DNA from: Streptomyces sp. NBC_00572
GTDB taxonomy: Bacteria > Actinomycetota > Actinomycetes > Streptomycetales > Streptomycetaceae
NCBI RefSeq assembly: GCF_026341815.1
Contig: NZ_JAPENX010000002.1
Location: 806,001 to 870,000 of the forward strand
Length of the DNA: 64,000 nt
Direction: 5' to 3'
This document shows positions 23,559 through 31,619 of this stretch, in pieces. Position 1 is the first letter of the stretch; every line of letters begins with the position of its first letter. The notes beneath the pieces were generated by a model. That model saw only the letters and a program-made list of their open reading frames with translations, had not been told where the DNA came from and ran no database searches. The translations under genes and the position numbers were made by a program.

Positions 23559-25796
23559 GTGAACCATTACATATCAGGGCGCCGGCTCGCGGCCGCCCTC
23601 CTCACCCTGACCACGGTCACCGGCGTGACGGGGACTCTCGTCACCGCCGCCCCGGCCGTCGCCGCCCCCACCAGCGCCGAGGGCCGGTGTGCGCCGACCG
23701 CCCCGGGCCTGCTGCCCGTCGCGGCCGAGATCGTCTCCACCGGCGCCTACGGCTACGTCACGACGTGCACGGACGAGAACGGCGCCACGGCGCTGGAGTG
23801 GCACAAGAACGACGGCACGGTGTCGCCCCTGGGCGGGCCGTACGGCTACGACTCCGTCTCCGACTTCATCGTGACGGGTGACGGCAGCAGGTTCGTCGCG
23901 TACCACCCGGCGACGTCCACGTACGCCAACCACAACATCGGCACGGTCGGCTCCGGTGCCGAGGTGGTCGGCGTGGCCGGCTCCGTCCTGTACGTGAGCG
24001 TGCCGACGACCGGCGTGGGCCGGGAGCTGTGGCAGCTGGAGAACGTGAACGGCATCGTCCGGAAGACGAAGCTCTCGAACCCGTACCGCGGCGAGACCGA
24101 GACCGGCCACAAGGTCGTCGCCGCGGGCAAGGACAGCAACGGCAGGCCCATCGTGCTGATCCTCGGCAAGGGGCTGCGCGACACCGGCGGGGGCGGGAGG
24201 CCGGCTCCGTACGCCTGGCGGGCCGTCGTCCCCGTGGTCTCGGGGACGGTCATCGACCCGGCGTGGACGAACGGTTCGCCGGAGTGGAACGCGGCGACCA
24301 CCGGCGCCCTCACCTCGAAGTACGAGGCGTGGACCACGAACGTGGCGGGCAGCCACCAACTCGTGGTGCGCGGCTCCGGGCTCGCCAAGAGCATCCCGCT
24401 CGACGACATCCCGGGGCAGCCTGTCCTCGCCGGGATCATCGGTGACTCGGCCCTGTACGCGGCACAGCGCGACCCGCTCGCCGGGCCGGAGGCCCTGACC
24501 CCGCTGTACGCGCGGAACATCGTCACGGGCGCCGCTCCCACCAAGCTCCTGGTGAACTACTCTTCCGTCGCCCACGCCGCCGACGGCAGCCTGCTGGTGC
24601 GCGGTGCGACGACGGAGTCGGACGGCCTGTTCCGGATCACCGAGGGCGTCGGCGGCACACCGACCGTCACGCCCGTCGCCGACACCGGCCGGGTGCTCGG
24701 CGTCAAGGTGACGGAGTCGAAGGTCCCGACGGCGATCGACCTGGAGAAGCCGGTCAGCACGGCGATGGAGTGGGCGCTGTCGCGCGGCAACGCCCGCGTG
24801 GACCTGACGCTGACGCACAACCGGTCGGGCAGGAAGCAGGTGACGCGCCTGACGGAGTCCGGGGGTCCCGCACGCTTCGCCTTCTCGTGGGACGGGCTCC
24901 TGAACGGGGCCAGCGCGCCGAACGGCGCCTACTCCTGGCAGCTGACCGCCACCCCGCTCGACGGTGTCGGCACTCCTGCCACGGCCTCCGGTGCCTTCAC
25001 GGTGTCCCGCAGGGCCAACCCCCACGACTTCACCGACAACGGCTCCGGCGACCTCCTCGCCCGCGACGCCGCCGGCGTGCTGTGGAGCGACGACCTGTTC
25101 GACTGGCCGGTGAACGGGCAGGTGAAGCCGGCCAAGCGGACGAAGATCGGGCCGGGCTGGAACACGTACCAGCAGATCGAGGCCGTCGGGAACATCGGCG
25201 GCGGAGCGCACGGCGACCTCATCGCCCTCGACGGCTCCGGTGTGCTGTGGAACTACCTCGGCAAGGGCGACGGCACCTTCACCGCCCGGACGCGGATCGG
25301 CGGCGGGTGGGGCGGCTACACCAAGCTCGCCGGCGGCTCGGACCTCGGGACGGACGGCAAGGCGGACCTCTTCGCCGTCGACACCGCGGGCTTCCTGTGG
25401 CGCTACCTGGGCACCGGCGACGCGGCGAAGCCGTACGGGCCCCGGGTCCGGATGGGCGGCGGCTGGGGCGGCTACAACCAGCTGACCGCCGTCGGCGACA
25501 TCGCCGGTGACGCGGGCGGCGACCTCGTCGCCCGTGACGCCTCCGGCGTCCTCTGGCTCTACCCGAGCAACGGCTACACGTACTCCACCCGCGTCCGCGT
25601 GGGCGGCGGGTGGGGCGGCTTCAGCCAGCTCGTCGGCGCCGGTGACGTGACGAACGACGGCCGCCCGGACCTGATCGCGTACGGCTCCGCCGGCACGTAC
25701 GTCTACCGCTCGACGGGCTCCGCCACGGCGCCGTTCAGTCGTCAGTCGACATCGCTGTACGCGGGCGAGGGCACCAAGTACACCAACGTGTCCTGA
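23559..25796 (+). CDS. Secreted VCBS/FG-GAP repeat protein of unknown function
   Basis: The GTG at 23559 lies four bases after AGGAG and gives 745 residues with a clear signal peptide (basic start, hydrophobic core, AAPAVAAP). An upstream in-frame ATG at 23526 would add eleven residues without a ribosome site. The first 380 residues look like a beta-propeller or WD-like domain with repeats such as GDSALYAAQRD; a stretch near 420-490 resembles a FlgD/Ig-like domain (VDLTLTHNRSGRKQVTRL, GAYSWQLTATPLDG). The last 240 residues contain four or five VCBS/FG-GAP repeats, each with GDLxARDxSGxLW, a Tyr-rich strand and RxGGGWGGY. Such repeats bind calcium and form propellers on secreted adhesins and enzymes. 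No catalytic domain is apparent. Confidence 0.75.
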   Translation: MNHYISGRRLAAALLTLTTVTGVTGTLVTAAPAVAAPTSAEGRCAPTAPGLLPVAAEIVSTGAYGYVTTCTDENGATALEWHKNDGTVSPLGGPYGYDSVSDFIVTGDGSRFVAYHPATSTYANHNIGTVGSGAEVVGVAGSVLYVSVPTTGVGRELWQLENVNGIVRKTKLSNPYRGETETGHKVVAAGKDSNGRPIVLILGKGLRDTGGGGRPAPYAWRAVVPVVSGTVIDPAWTNGSPEWNAATTGALTSKYEAWTTNVAGSHQLVVRGSGLAKSIPLDDIPGQPVLAGIIGDSALYAAQRDPLAGPEALTPLYARNIVTGAAPTKLLVNYSSVAHAADGSLLVRGATTESDGLFRITEGVGGTPTVTPVADTGRVLGVKVTESKVPTAIDLEKPVSTAMEWALSRGNARVDLTLTHNRSGRKQVTRLTESGGPARFAFSWDGLLNGASAPNGAYSWQLTATPLDGVGTPATASGAFTVSRRANPHDFTDNGSGDLLARDAAGVLWSDDLFDWPVNGQVKPAKRTKIGPGWNTYQQIEAVGNIGGGAHGDLIALDGSGVLWNYLGKGDGTFTARTRIGGGWGGYTKLAGGSDLGTDGKADLFAVDTAGFLWRYLGTGDAAKPYGPRVRMGGGWGGYNQLTAVGDIAGDAGGDLVARDASGVLWLYPSNGYTYSTRVRVGGGWGGFSQLVGAGDVTNDGRPDLIAYGSAGTYVYRSTGSATAPFSRQSTSLYAGEGTKYTNVS

Positions 25797-25821
25797 GCCG
25801 TTCCCAGGGGTGACCCCGGCG

Positions 25822-25859
25822 CCCGTCCGGTACGGCTGTGGTCTGCCGTACCGGACGGG
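25822..25859. terminator. Bidirectional terminator between the VCBS gene and the acyl-CoA synthetase gene
   Basis: A 15-bp perfect stem (25822-25836 with 25845-25859) and an 8-base loop lie in the 73-base gap between two convergent genes. Confidence 0.8.
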
Positions 25860-25869
25860 AGGTCGGACG

Positions 25870-27762
25870 TCATGCCTCGCGGGAACCCTCGTACATGGCC
25901 TCGACGACCTCGGCGTACTCCCGCTCCACGAACGGCCGCTTGACCTTGAGGCTCGGGGTGAGTTCGCCGTGCTCGACATCGAGGTCGCGCGGCAGCACCG
26001 AGAACTTCTTGATCGTCTGCCACCGCTGCAGATCGCCGTTCACCCGCTGGACGAAGCCCTCGATCAGCGCGTGCGCCTCCGGCGAGGAGACGACGTCGGC
26101 ATAGGTACGGCCCCCGAGGCCGTTCGATGCCGACCAGGGCATGATCGCGGTCTCGTCGAGCGTGATCAGTGCGGTGCAGTAGTTGCGGCCGTTGCCGATG
26201 ACCAGGATGTTGCTGACGAACGGGCAGACGGCCTTGAAGCGGCTCTCGATCTCCGTGGGTGCGATGTACTTGCCGCCCGAGGTCTTGAACAGGTCCTTCT
26301 TGCGGTCGGTGATCCGCACGAAGCCGTCCTTGTCGACGTCTCCGATGTCGCCGGTGTGGAACCAGCCGTCGCTCTCCAGCACTTCGGCGGTCTTGTCCGG
26401 GAGGTTGTGATAGCCCCGCATGACGCCGGGTCCCCGCAGGAGGATCTCCCCGTCCTCGGCTATCCGGACCTCGGTGCCGGGCAGCGGCCTGCCGACCGTG
26501 CCCACCCGGAAGTCGTCGACCGGGTTGACCGTGACGGCCGCACTGGTCTCCGTCAGTCCGTAGCCCTCGAGAACGGGCACGCCCGCGCCGGCGAAGAAGT
26601 AACCGATGTCGGCGGCGAGTGCGGCGCTTCCCGAGGCGCTGCCCCGGAGTTCACCCCCGAAGGCCGCGCGGATCTTGCCGTAGACCAGTTTGTCGGCGAC
26701 GGCGTGCTGCACGGTGAGCCAGAGGGGCAGCTTGCGCCTTCCCGTGGCCACCATCTGCTCCTGCCCGGTCCTGGCGTGGTCGCGGGCGACCTTCGCCGCC
26801 CACAGGAAGATCTTGTACTTGGCGCCGCCCTCGGCCCTCGCCCTGGCCGCGATGCCGTTGTAGACCTTCTCGAAGATCCTCGGTGCGGAAGCCATCACGG
26901 TGGGCCGGACGACGGGCAGGTTGGTGACGATGCGGTCGATGCGCCCGTCCACCGCGATCACGCTTCCGGTCTTCACCTGACCGGCGATCAGGGCGTTGCC
27001 GAAGACATGGGACAGCGGCAGCCAAAGGAACTGCACGTCGTCGGGGAGCAGCAGCCCGCTGACCTCCTGCGCGACGGCCTGGTAGGACCAGCAGTCGTGC
27101 ACCAGGCGCACGCCCTTGGGACGGCCGGTCGTTCCGGAGGTGTAGATCAGGGTGGCGAGGTGATCGGGCCCGATGGCCCGGACCGCCGTGTCGACCGCGT
27201 CCGGATGCTCCTGCAGATGGGCCTCGCCGCGCTTCTCCAGCTCGGCGAGGGTCAGTACGTCCAGCCCGTCGACCCGGGGCGTGTCCGCGTCGGGGTCGGG
27301 GTCGAAGAGGATGGCGTGGTCGAGACCGGGCAGACGGTCGGCGTGGGCGGCCACCTTGGCCAGTTGCTCGGCGTTCTCGACGAAGATCGCCCGGCTGCCG
27401 GAGTCGGAGAGGATGTACGCCGTCTCTTCGGCGTTGGTGCTCGGGTAGACCGCGGTGGCGGCGCCTCCCGCACAGGCGACGCCCAGGTCGGCGAGGATCC
27501 ACTCCACCCGGGTCGAGGAGGAGATGGCCACCCGCTCCTCCGGCCGCAGCCCGAGGGTGAGCAGGCCTGCCGCGATGGCCTTGACGCGCTCCGCGGTCTG
27601 CGCCCACGTCAGCGAGCGCCACTCCTCGGCGCCGGGAGCACCGCCGTCGGCCGCCACGGGGTGGCGATAGGCCTCGCGGTCGGGTGTGGCCGCGACCCTG
27701 GAGAGGAAGATGTGCGCCACTGATGGCGGGCGGCTGTCGAGAAGGTTCTGCGCGGCACTCAT
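25870..27762 (-). CDS. fadD: Long-chain acyl-CoA synthetase (AMP-forming, FadD15-like)
   Basis: The 630-residue protein starts at the ATG giving MSAAQNLLDSRPPSV; upstream in-frame codons run into the palindromic promoter region. It activates fatty acids to acyl-CoA via acyl-adenylate. The ATP motif is YTSGTTGRPKG (residues 207-217), followed by WLPLSHVFGNAL, the acyl-adenylate motif YGLTETSAAVTVN, GWFHTGDIGDVDKDGFVRITDRKKDLFKTSGGKYIAP (split hinge and C-domain) and a final catalytic lysine in LTPSLKVKRPFV. The sequence is closest to the long-chain (FAA1/FadD15) subgroup of mycobacteria and streptomycetes. It stands alone between a VCBS gene and the CHAT gene; palindromes upstream suggest control by a TetR-type regulator. 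Confidence 0.9.
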   Translation of the reverse strand: MSAAQNLLDSRPPSVAHIFLSRVAATPDREAYRHPVAADGGAPGAEEWRSLTWAQTAERVKAIAAGLLTLGLRPEERVAISSSTRVEWILADLGVACAGGAATAVYPSTNAEETAYILSDSGSRAIFVENAEQLAKVAAHADRLPGLDHAILFDPDPDADTPRVDGLDVLTLAELEKRGEAHLQEHPDAVDTAVRAIGPDHLATLIYTSGTTGRPKGVRLVHDCWSYQAVAQEVSGLLLPDDVQFLWLPLSHVFGNALIAGQVKTGSVIAVDGRIDRIVTNLPVVRPTVMASAPRIFEKVYNGIAARARAEGGAKYKIFLWAAKVARDHARTGQEQMVATGRRKLPLWLTVQHAVADKLVYGKIRAAFGGELRGSASGSAALAADIGYFFAGAGVPVLEGYGLTETSAAVTVNPVDDFRVGTVGRPLPGTEVRIAEDGEILLRGPGVMRGYHNLPDKTAEVLESDGWFHTGDIGDVDKDGFVRITDRKKDLFKTSGGKYIAPTEIESRFKAVCPFVSNILVIGNGRNYCTALITLDETAIMPWSASNGLGGRTYADVVSSPEAHALIEGFVQRVNGDLQRWQTIKKFSVLPRDLDVEHGELTPSLKVKRPFVEREYAEVVEAMYEGSREA

Positions 27763-27789
27763 GGCAACCCCCGGGCCCAGTGCGCCTGC

Positions 27790-27814
27790 CAATGATTCAT
27801 TGACCGGCCGGTAA
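27790..27814. promoter_or_regulatory. Two abutting palindromes in the acyl-CoA synthetase promoter region
   Basis: CAATGATTCATTG (27790-27802) is a perfect 13-bp palindrome, and TGACCGGCCGGTAA (27801-27814) is a near-perfect 14-bp one centred on GGCC. They lie 28-52 bases upstream of the start codon and look like operators, plausibly for a TetR-type fatty-acid regulator. The binding protein is unknown. Confidence 0.5.
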
Positions 27815-27903
27815 CTTGCGAGTTCTGGAGAGGCTAAGGGGAAACCCCGCGGCACGTAAGGGGAGCAGGCGAGGAAAATGCTCGACGCTTCGCCGACGGT
27901 CCG

Positions 27904-30144
27904 TCAGATGGTCGCGGACTCGGAGGATGCCAGCGTCTCCACCAGCGGGTGCTGTGGGCCGAAGGTGTTGTGGACCCAGAACTCCGGGCGCGGTCCCTTC
28001 CAGAAGAACTCCAGCGAGTCGCCCACCCGGGCGATGAGTTCCAGATTGCCCCCTGGTCTGCCGTCCTTGCCGCCGTAGGTGCTCTGGATCATGGTCAAGG
28101 CGGTGACCTCCAGCTCCTGCGCCGCGAAGTAGGGCATGCTCCACGGCAGGCCGTCGGCATCGTTCCTGCGACGGAGGAACAACATCCCGCCGTGCACTGC
28201 GGGGCATGCCAGCAGGAGGTCGCCGGGTTCTGTGGTGCGATCCTGGATCAGTACCGGGTTGCCCGTCGCCCCACGGGCGATCGGGTCCTTCAGCTCATGC
28301 CAGTCGGTCGGTTCCGCGGTCTCGTTCCAGAGGAACCGAAGCTCCTCCCCCGTCCTCACGACGACTTCCAGACCACCCCGACCGCCGCCGAGATCGCTCT
28401 CCACCATGCCCACCGCCGCGACCTCTCCCAAGCCCGGGGCGAACACGTAGGGAGCGGTCCATGGATAGCCCTCCGTGTCGTTCCTGCGAAGCATGAACAT
28501 CAGGCCACCGCCCGCGGCAGGACACAGCAGGTGGAAGTCGCCGGGATCGCCGTGCCGGGACTGGACGAGCGCCGGAATGCCGGACGCCCGTCCGGCTATG
28601 GGCGTCGGCAGCACATGCCAATCGGCGGGGTCCGCGCTGTCGTTCCAGGCGAACTCCAGCTCCTCCCCTGTTCTCGCGACGACTTCGAGACTGCTCCTCC
28701 CCTCGCCGAGTCTGCTCTCCACCATGCCGATCGCGTCGACCTTCCCGAGCCGGGGAAGAATGAAGTTGGGCGGTCCCCAGGGAACGCCGCGTATGCCGTT
28801 CTTCCGGCGCATGGAGACGATCCCGTTCCGCGGCCCGGGAAAGACCAGCTCGAAGTCGGTCCGAGTGAACTTCCGCCGCTCGCCGGCAGTCGAGTCGCCT
28901 GCGGGTCTCTTCTGGATCAGTACCGGATTTCCGTGGATCTGCGTGCTCCTGGAGGCCTGGGCCGCGATGAGTCGCTCTTCGTCGCGCCGCACGCTCTCGA
29001 CAGCCCTCTCGAAGTTCGGCGTCTGCTGCACGACGTCGAACAGTCGGACGTCCTTGTCGCTGCGCACGTACAGCACCGGTGTCGCCCACTCGAGGCTCTG
29101 GTCGTCGTGCAGCAGCATCGCGACTCGCCCGTGGTGCACCGCCACGTCGACGGGGCGCCCGAGGCCGACCAGCGCCTGGTAGAAGAAGCGGGAGAACGCG
29201 ACCGCAGCGCGGTCGGACACCGCGAACTGCATGGCGACCACGGCCGGGACGAACTTCAGCAATTCCGCAGCCACACTGGAGTACAGCTCGTCGTGGCTCC
29301 CCTTCCCCGTCTCGCACCCGTTCAGAACCACGAGCTGCGGCTTCAGACGCGCCTGCTTGATGGCCTTGCCCATGGCATCGCCATGGATGAGCCGCTTCCG
29401 GCCCTGCTGGTCGCTGAAGACGAGCGCACCCGCCTGATGCTCTTCGTCGTACTCGCCATGGCCCACGTAGTGGAGCACATGGCATCCGGCGGACCTGAAA
29501 GTGAACTCGTCCAGCATCCTCGTCCAGTTACGCGCCTGCACCCAGCGCAGTTGGGCGACTCCTCCTTCGACCAGCCCCCTCAGACTTCTCCGCAGATTGC
29601 GCTCCTCGCCCAGCACGTCCAGCGACCGCTCGAACGGGGGCGCTGACACGAGTCCCGTCACCTGGACCGGAGGTTCCGTCGGAGTCGGACCGTGAGGGTC
29701 GGACAGGTCGACACAACGCACGACCTCGTCCTCCAGGCACAGGTAGCCGAAGTCCTGACTGTGGATCAACTCCCAGGGCAGTGTGGTCAACTCCGGGGTG
29801 TCCATGCGGAGCATCATCCGCAGGTTCTCACCCCGGGCGGCGGCCCTCCGTCGCCGGTCGGCATAGAGCTCGCCCACATCACCGGGACAGAGCGCCCCGA
29901 AGAGCTCGTCGCCGATCTCCCGGGCGGACAGGTCCCGCGTGGCGAAGGACCCCCTTGGCGATCTGCTCGCCATCGAGGTGGATCCCGAGCTGTCCTGGAG
30001 CGCCCCGGAGCGCTCTCTGATGTTTTCCACGTCCAAAGCGACGTCAGAAACAATGACGGGGGTCTCAGTTCCTGTCGTCGCACTGACCGAATAGCGGCCG
30101 TGGCCGCCGGAGATTTCCAGTGCAAAAGTGTTACGTTCCACCAC
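27904..30144 (-). CDS. CHAT-domain (caspase-like) protease with C-terminal tandem propeller-like repeats
   Basis: From the GTG at 30144, eight bases after GAGG, the product has 746 residues; longer starts are possible but would extend into a repeat-containing promoter region. Residues about 100-370 are a CHAT domain: TLPWELIHSQDFGYLCLEDEVVR, then the catalytic histidine H229 in LHYVGHGEYD and the cysteine C277 in VVLNGCETG. CHAT proteases belong to clan CD with caspases and separase. The C-terminal part (about 400-740) holds three repeats of roughly 105 residues, each with 'RRxNDxxGxPW', 'VxAxxMVES', 'LEVVxRTGEEL' and 'DWH', probably a beta-propeller or lectin-like sensor. There are no TPRs, signal peptide or membrane span. 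It is divergent from a hydrolase and caspase pair. A conflict or cell-death role is inferred; the substrate is unknown. Confidence 0.8.
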   Translation of the reverse strand: MVERNTFALEISGGHGRYSVSATTGTETPVIVSDVALDVENIRERSGALQDSSGSTSMASRSPRGSFATRDLSAREIGDELFGALCPGDVGELYADRRRRAAARGENLRMMLRMDTPELTTLPWELIHSQDFGYLCLEDEVVRCVDLSDPHGPTPTEPPVQVTGLVSAPPFERSLDVLGEERNLRRSLRGLVEGGVAQLRWVQARNWTRMLDEFTFRSAGCHVLHYVGHGEYDEEHQAGALVFSDQQGRKRLIHGDAMGKAIKQARLKPQLVVLNGCETGKGSHDELYSSVAAELLKFVPAVVAMQFAVSDRAAVAFSRFFYQALVGLGRPVDVAVHHGRVAMLLHDDQSLEWATPVLYVRSDKDVRLFDVVQQTPNFERAVESVRRDEERLIAAQASRSTQIHGNPVLIQKRPAGDSTAGERRKFTRTDFELVFPGPRNGIVSMRRKNGIRGVPWGPPNFILPRLGKVDAIGMVESRLGEGRSSLEVVARTGEELEFAWNDSADPADWHVLPTPIAGRASGIPALVQSRHGDPGDFHLLCPAAGGGLMFMLRRNDTEGYPWTAPYVFAPGLGEVAAVGMVESDLGGGRGGLEVVVRTGEELRFLWNETAEPTDWHELKDPIARGATGNPVLIQDRTTEPGDLLLACPAVHGGMLFLRRRNDADGLPWSMPYFAAQELEVTALTMIQSTYGGKDGRPGGNLELIARVGDSLEFFWKGPRPEFWVHNTFGPQHPLVETLASSESATI

Positions 30145-30166
30145 TCTGCCCACCTCTAGGCGCCGA

Positions 30167-30208
30167 ACTCCTGGGCAGGGACGCGCCACTCCTGGGCATG
30201 GACGCGCT
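30167..30208. repeat. Tandem 21-bp repeat in the divergent CHAT/hydrolase promoter region
   Basis: Two adjacent 21-base copies, 30167-30187 and 30188-30208, match at 19 positions; each starts ACTCCTGGGCA. Two full helical turns per unit suit a pair of regulator sites on one DNA face. The surrounding 30145-30371 holds no supported gene. Confidence 0.6.
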
Positions 30209-30371
30209 GAATTCACTCTACTCCCGTCCACTCCCGGCGCGATGGACAGGGGATCACAACGGTCGCAAGCTGGAAGAAGAACCGCCCTGGCACCGATGCG
30301 AGACCAGACCGCGGACAAGCCTTCCCGTCGACGTGCTCCCGCCGGTGTACTTCAGATGCCCAGGAGGAGCT

Positions 30372-31619
30372 ATGGAGGGCTCATTGGTATTCGTGCATGG
30401 CACGGGGGTCCGTGAAGGCGTCAAAGACACACTGGAGAAAGTACGCACCGGCATGGAGGGGCTGGGCCTGCCTCGGGAGTCCGTATCCGCACCACACTGG
30501 GGCGAGAAGGTCGGGCCGGCCGACCTCGACGTGACACCCATCCTGCCGGAATCCTCAGTGAGTACACGTGCGGCAATGGAGGTCGAGGCGCCTGAAAGCG
30601 GCGAGAGCGAAGCAGCCACCTGGGGGCTGCTCATCGAAGACCCGCTCATCGAACTGCGGATACGCGCCGCCGCCCGTCCCGGACCGGCGGACGTCGTGCT
30701 CGGTGTCGTACCGCTGCAAGTCGAAGTGCAGCAACGGATGGACGGGGCCGCGGTGCCACAAGGCGCGCTCAAAGCCGCAGGGGTCACCGACGAGGAGCTG
30801 CGCTCGGCCATCACTTCGGTACGCGATTCCGATGTCCTGATCGGAATCGTCAGAGCGATGGACCGCGCCCGCAATAAGGACGAGCCGGTCGACGCCAATG
30901 AGCAGAAGCTACTGCTCGATGCCGTCTCGCGATCCGTCGTCGCCTTCATCCTGCGCGGTCACCGCATCGCTGTTCCTCCGAAGCTGTCGCCCATAGCGAT
31001 TTCCGGTGACGAGCGAACACAATTCGTCGACGCGGTCAGCGACACATTGTCCGGCGCCCCCACCAGGGGAGTCGTCACACAATCGCTCTGGAAGGTCCTC
31101 GGACCTCTGGCGGTGCGCATCGGCAACGCCAAGGCCAAGGAACACCGGGCGAAGCTCATGGACCCCTTCTCCGACTTCATTCGCGACGTGGCGTTCTACA
31201 TACGTCGCGGGGAAGCGGTCCGCGAAGTTCTTGCCACCGCCATCTCCGACCTGCCTCCGAACGGCCCTGTCGTCGTCGTGGGACACAGTCTCGGCGGGAT
31301 CGCCATGGTGGATCTGCTGTCCGGCGACGACGCTCCACACGTGGACCTGCTGGTGACGGCCGGTTCACAGGCACCGTACCTGTATCTGCTGGACGCCCTG
31401 GTGTCACTCGAACCCGGCAAGAACGCGAAGCCGTTCACTCCCTGGCTGAACATCTACAGTCCAGCGGATTTCCTGTCCTTCCGCGCGGCCCCCGCCTTCG
31501 ACGGGGTGAGCGGAATCGTCGACAGGGATGTCGATGCCGGAGTCCCGTTCCCGGAATCGCACAGCGCCTACTGGGCCCACGCAGCCACCTACGCTTTGAT
31601 CAAAGATAACTGGCCATGA
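30372..31619 (+). CDS. Alpha/beta-hydrolase (lipase-like, GHSLGG) coupled to a caspase-like gene
   Basis: ATG 30372 follows a strong AGGAGG at 30362-30367. The 415-residue protein opens with SLVFVHGTGVREG, the oxyanion-hole strand of alpha/beta-hydrolases, and has the nucleophile elbow VVVGHSLGGIAMVDLL (S306); a late PESHSAYW supplies a plausible catalytic histidine, with an acidic residue in NIYSPADFLSF. This arrangement resembles PGAP1-like or secreted-lipase-like esterases. The 240 residues between the first strand and the elbow are unusually long, helical and charged, perhaps a lid or a regulatory region. No signal peptide is seen. The stop overlaps the caspase gene start by four bases, so the two proteins are made together; the hydrolase may be a substrate or effector of the protease. 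Function is inferred from context only. Confidence 0.8.
   Translation: MEGSLVFVHGTGVREGVKDTLEKVRTGMEGLGLPRESVSAPHWGEKVGPADLDVTPILPESSVSTRAAMEVEAPESGESEAATWGLLIEDPLIELRIRAAARPGPADVVLGVVPLQVEVQQRMDGAAVPQGALKAAGVTDEELRSAITSVRDSDVLIGIVRAMDRARNKDEPVDANEQKLLLDAVSRSVVAFILRGHRIAVPPKLSPIAISGDERTQFVDAVSDTLSGAPTRGVVTQSLWKVLGPLAVRIGNAKAKEHRAKLMDPFSDFIRDVAFYIRRGEAVREVLATAISDLPPNGPVVVVGHSLGGIAMVDLLSGDDAPHVDLLVTAGSQAPYLYLLDALVSLEPGKNAKPFTPWLNIYSPADFLSFRAAPAFDGVSGIVDRDVDAGVPFPESHSAYWAHAATYALIKDNWP

Noticed and set aside
25810..27723. Plus-strand 637-codon frame across the acyl-CoA synthetase gene
   Set aside because: Antisense shadow; the minus strand encodes every conserved motif of the synthetase.
30145..30318. 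N-terminal extension of the CHAT protein
   Set aside because: The added sequence translates the tandem promoter repeat into PCPGVARPCPGV and has no ribosome site at its start.
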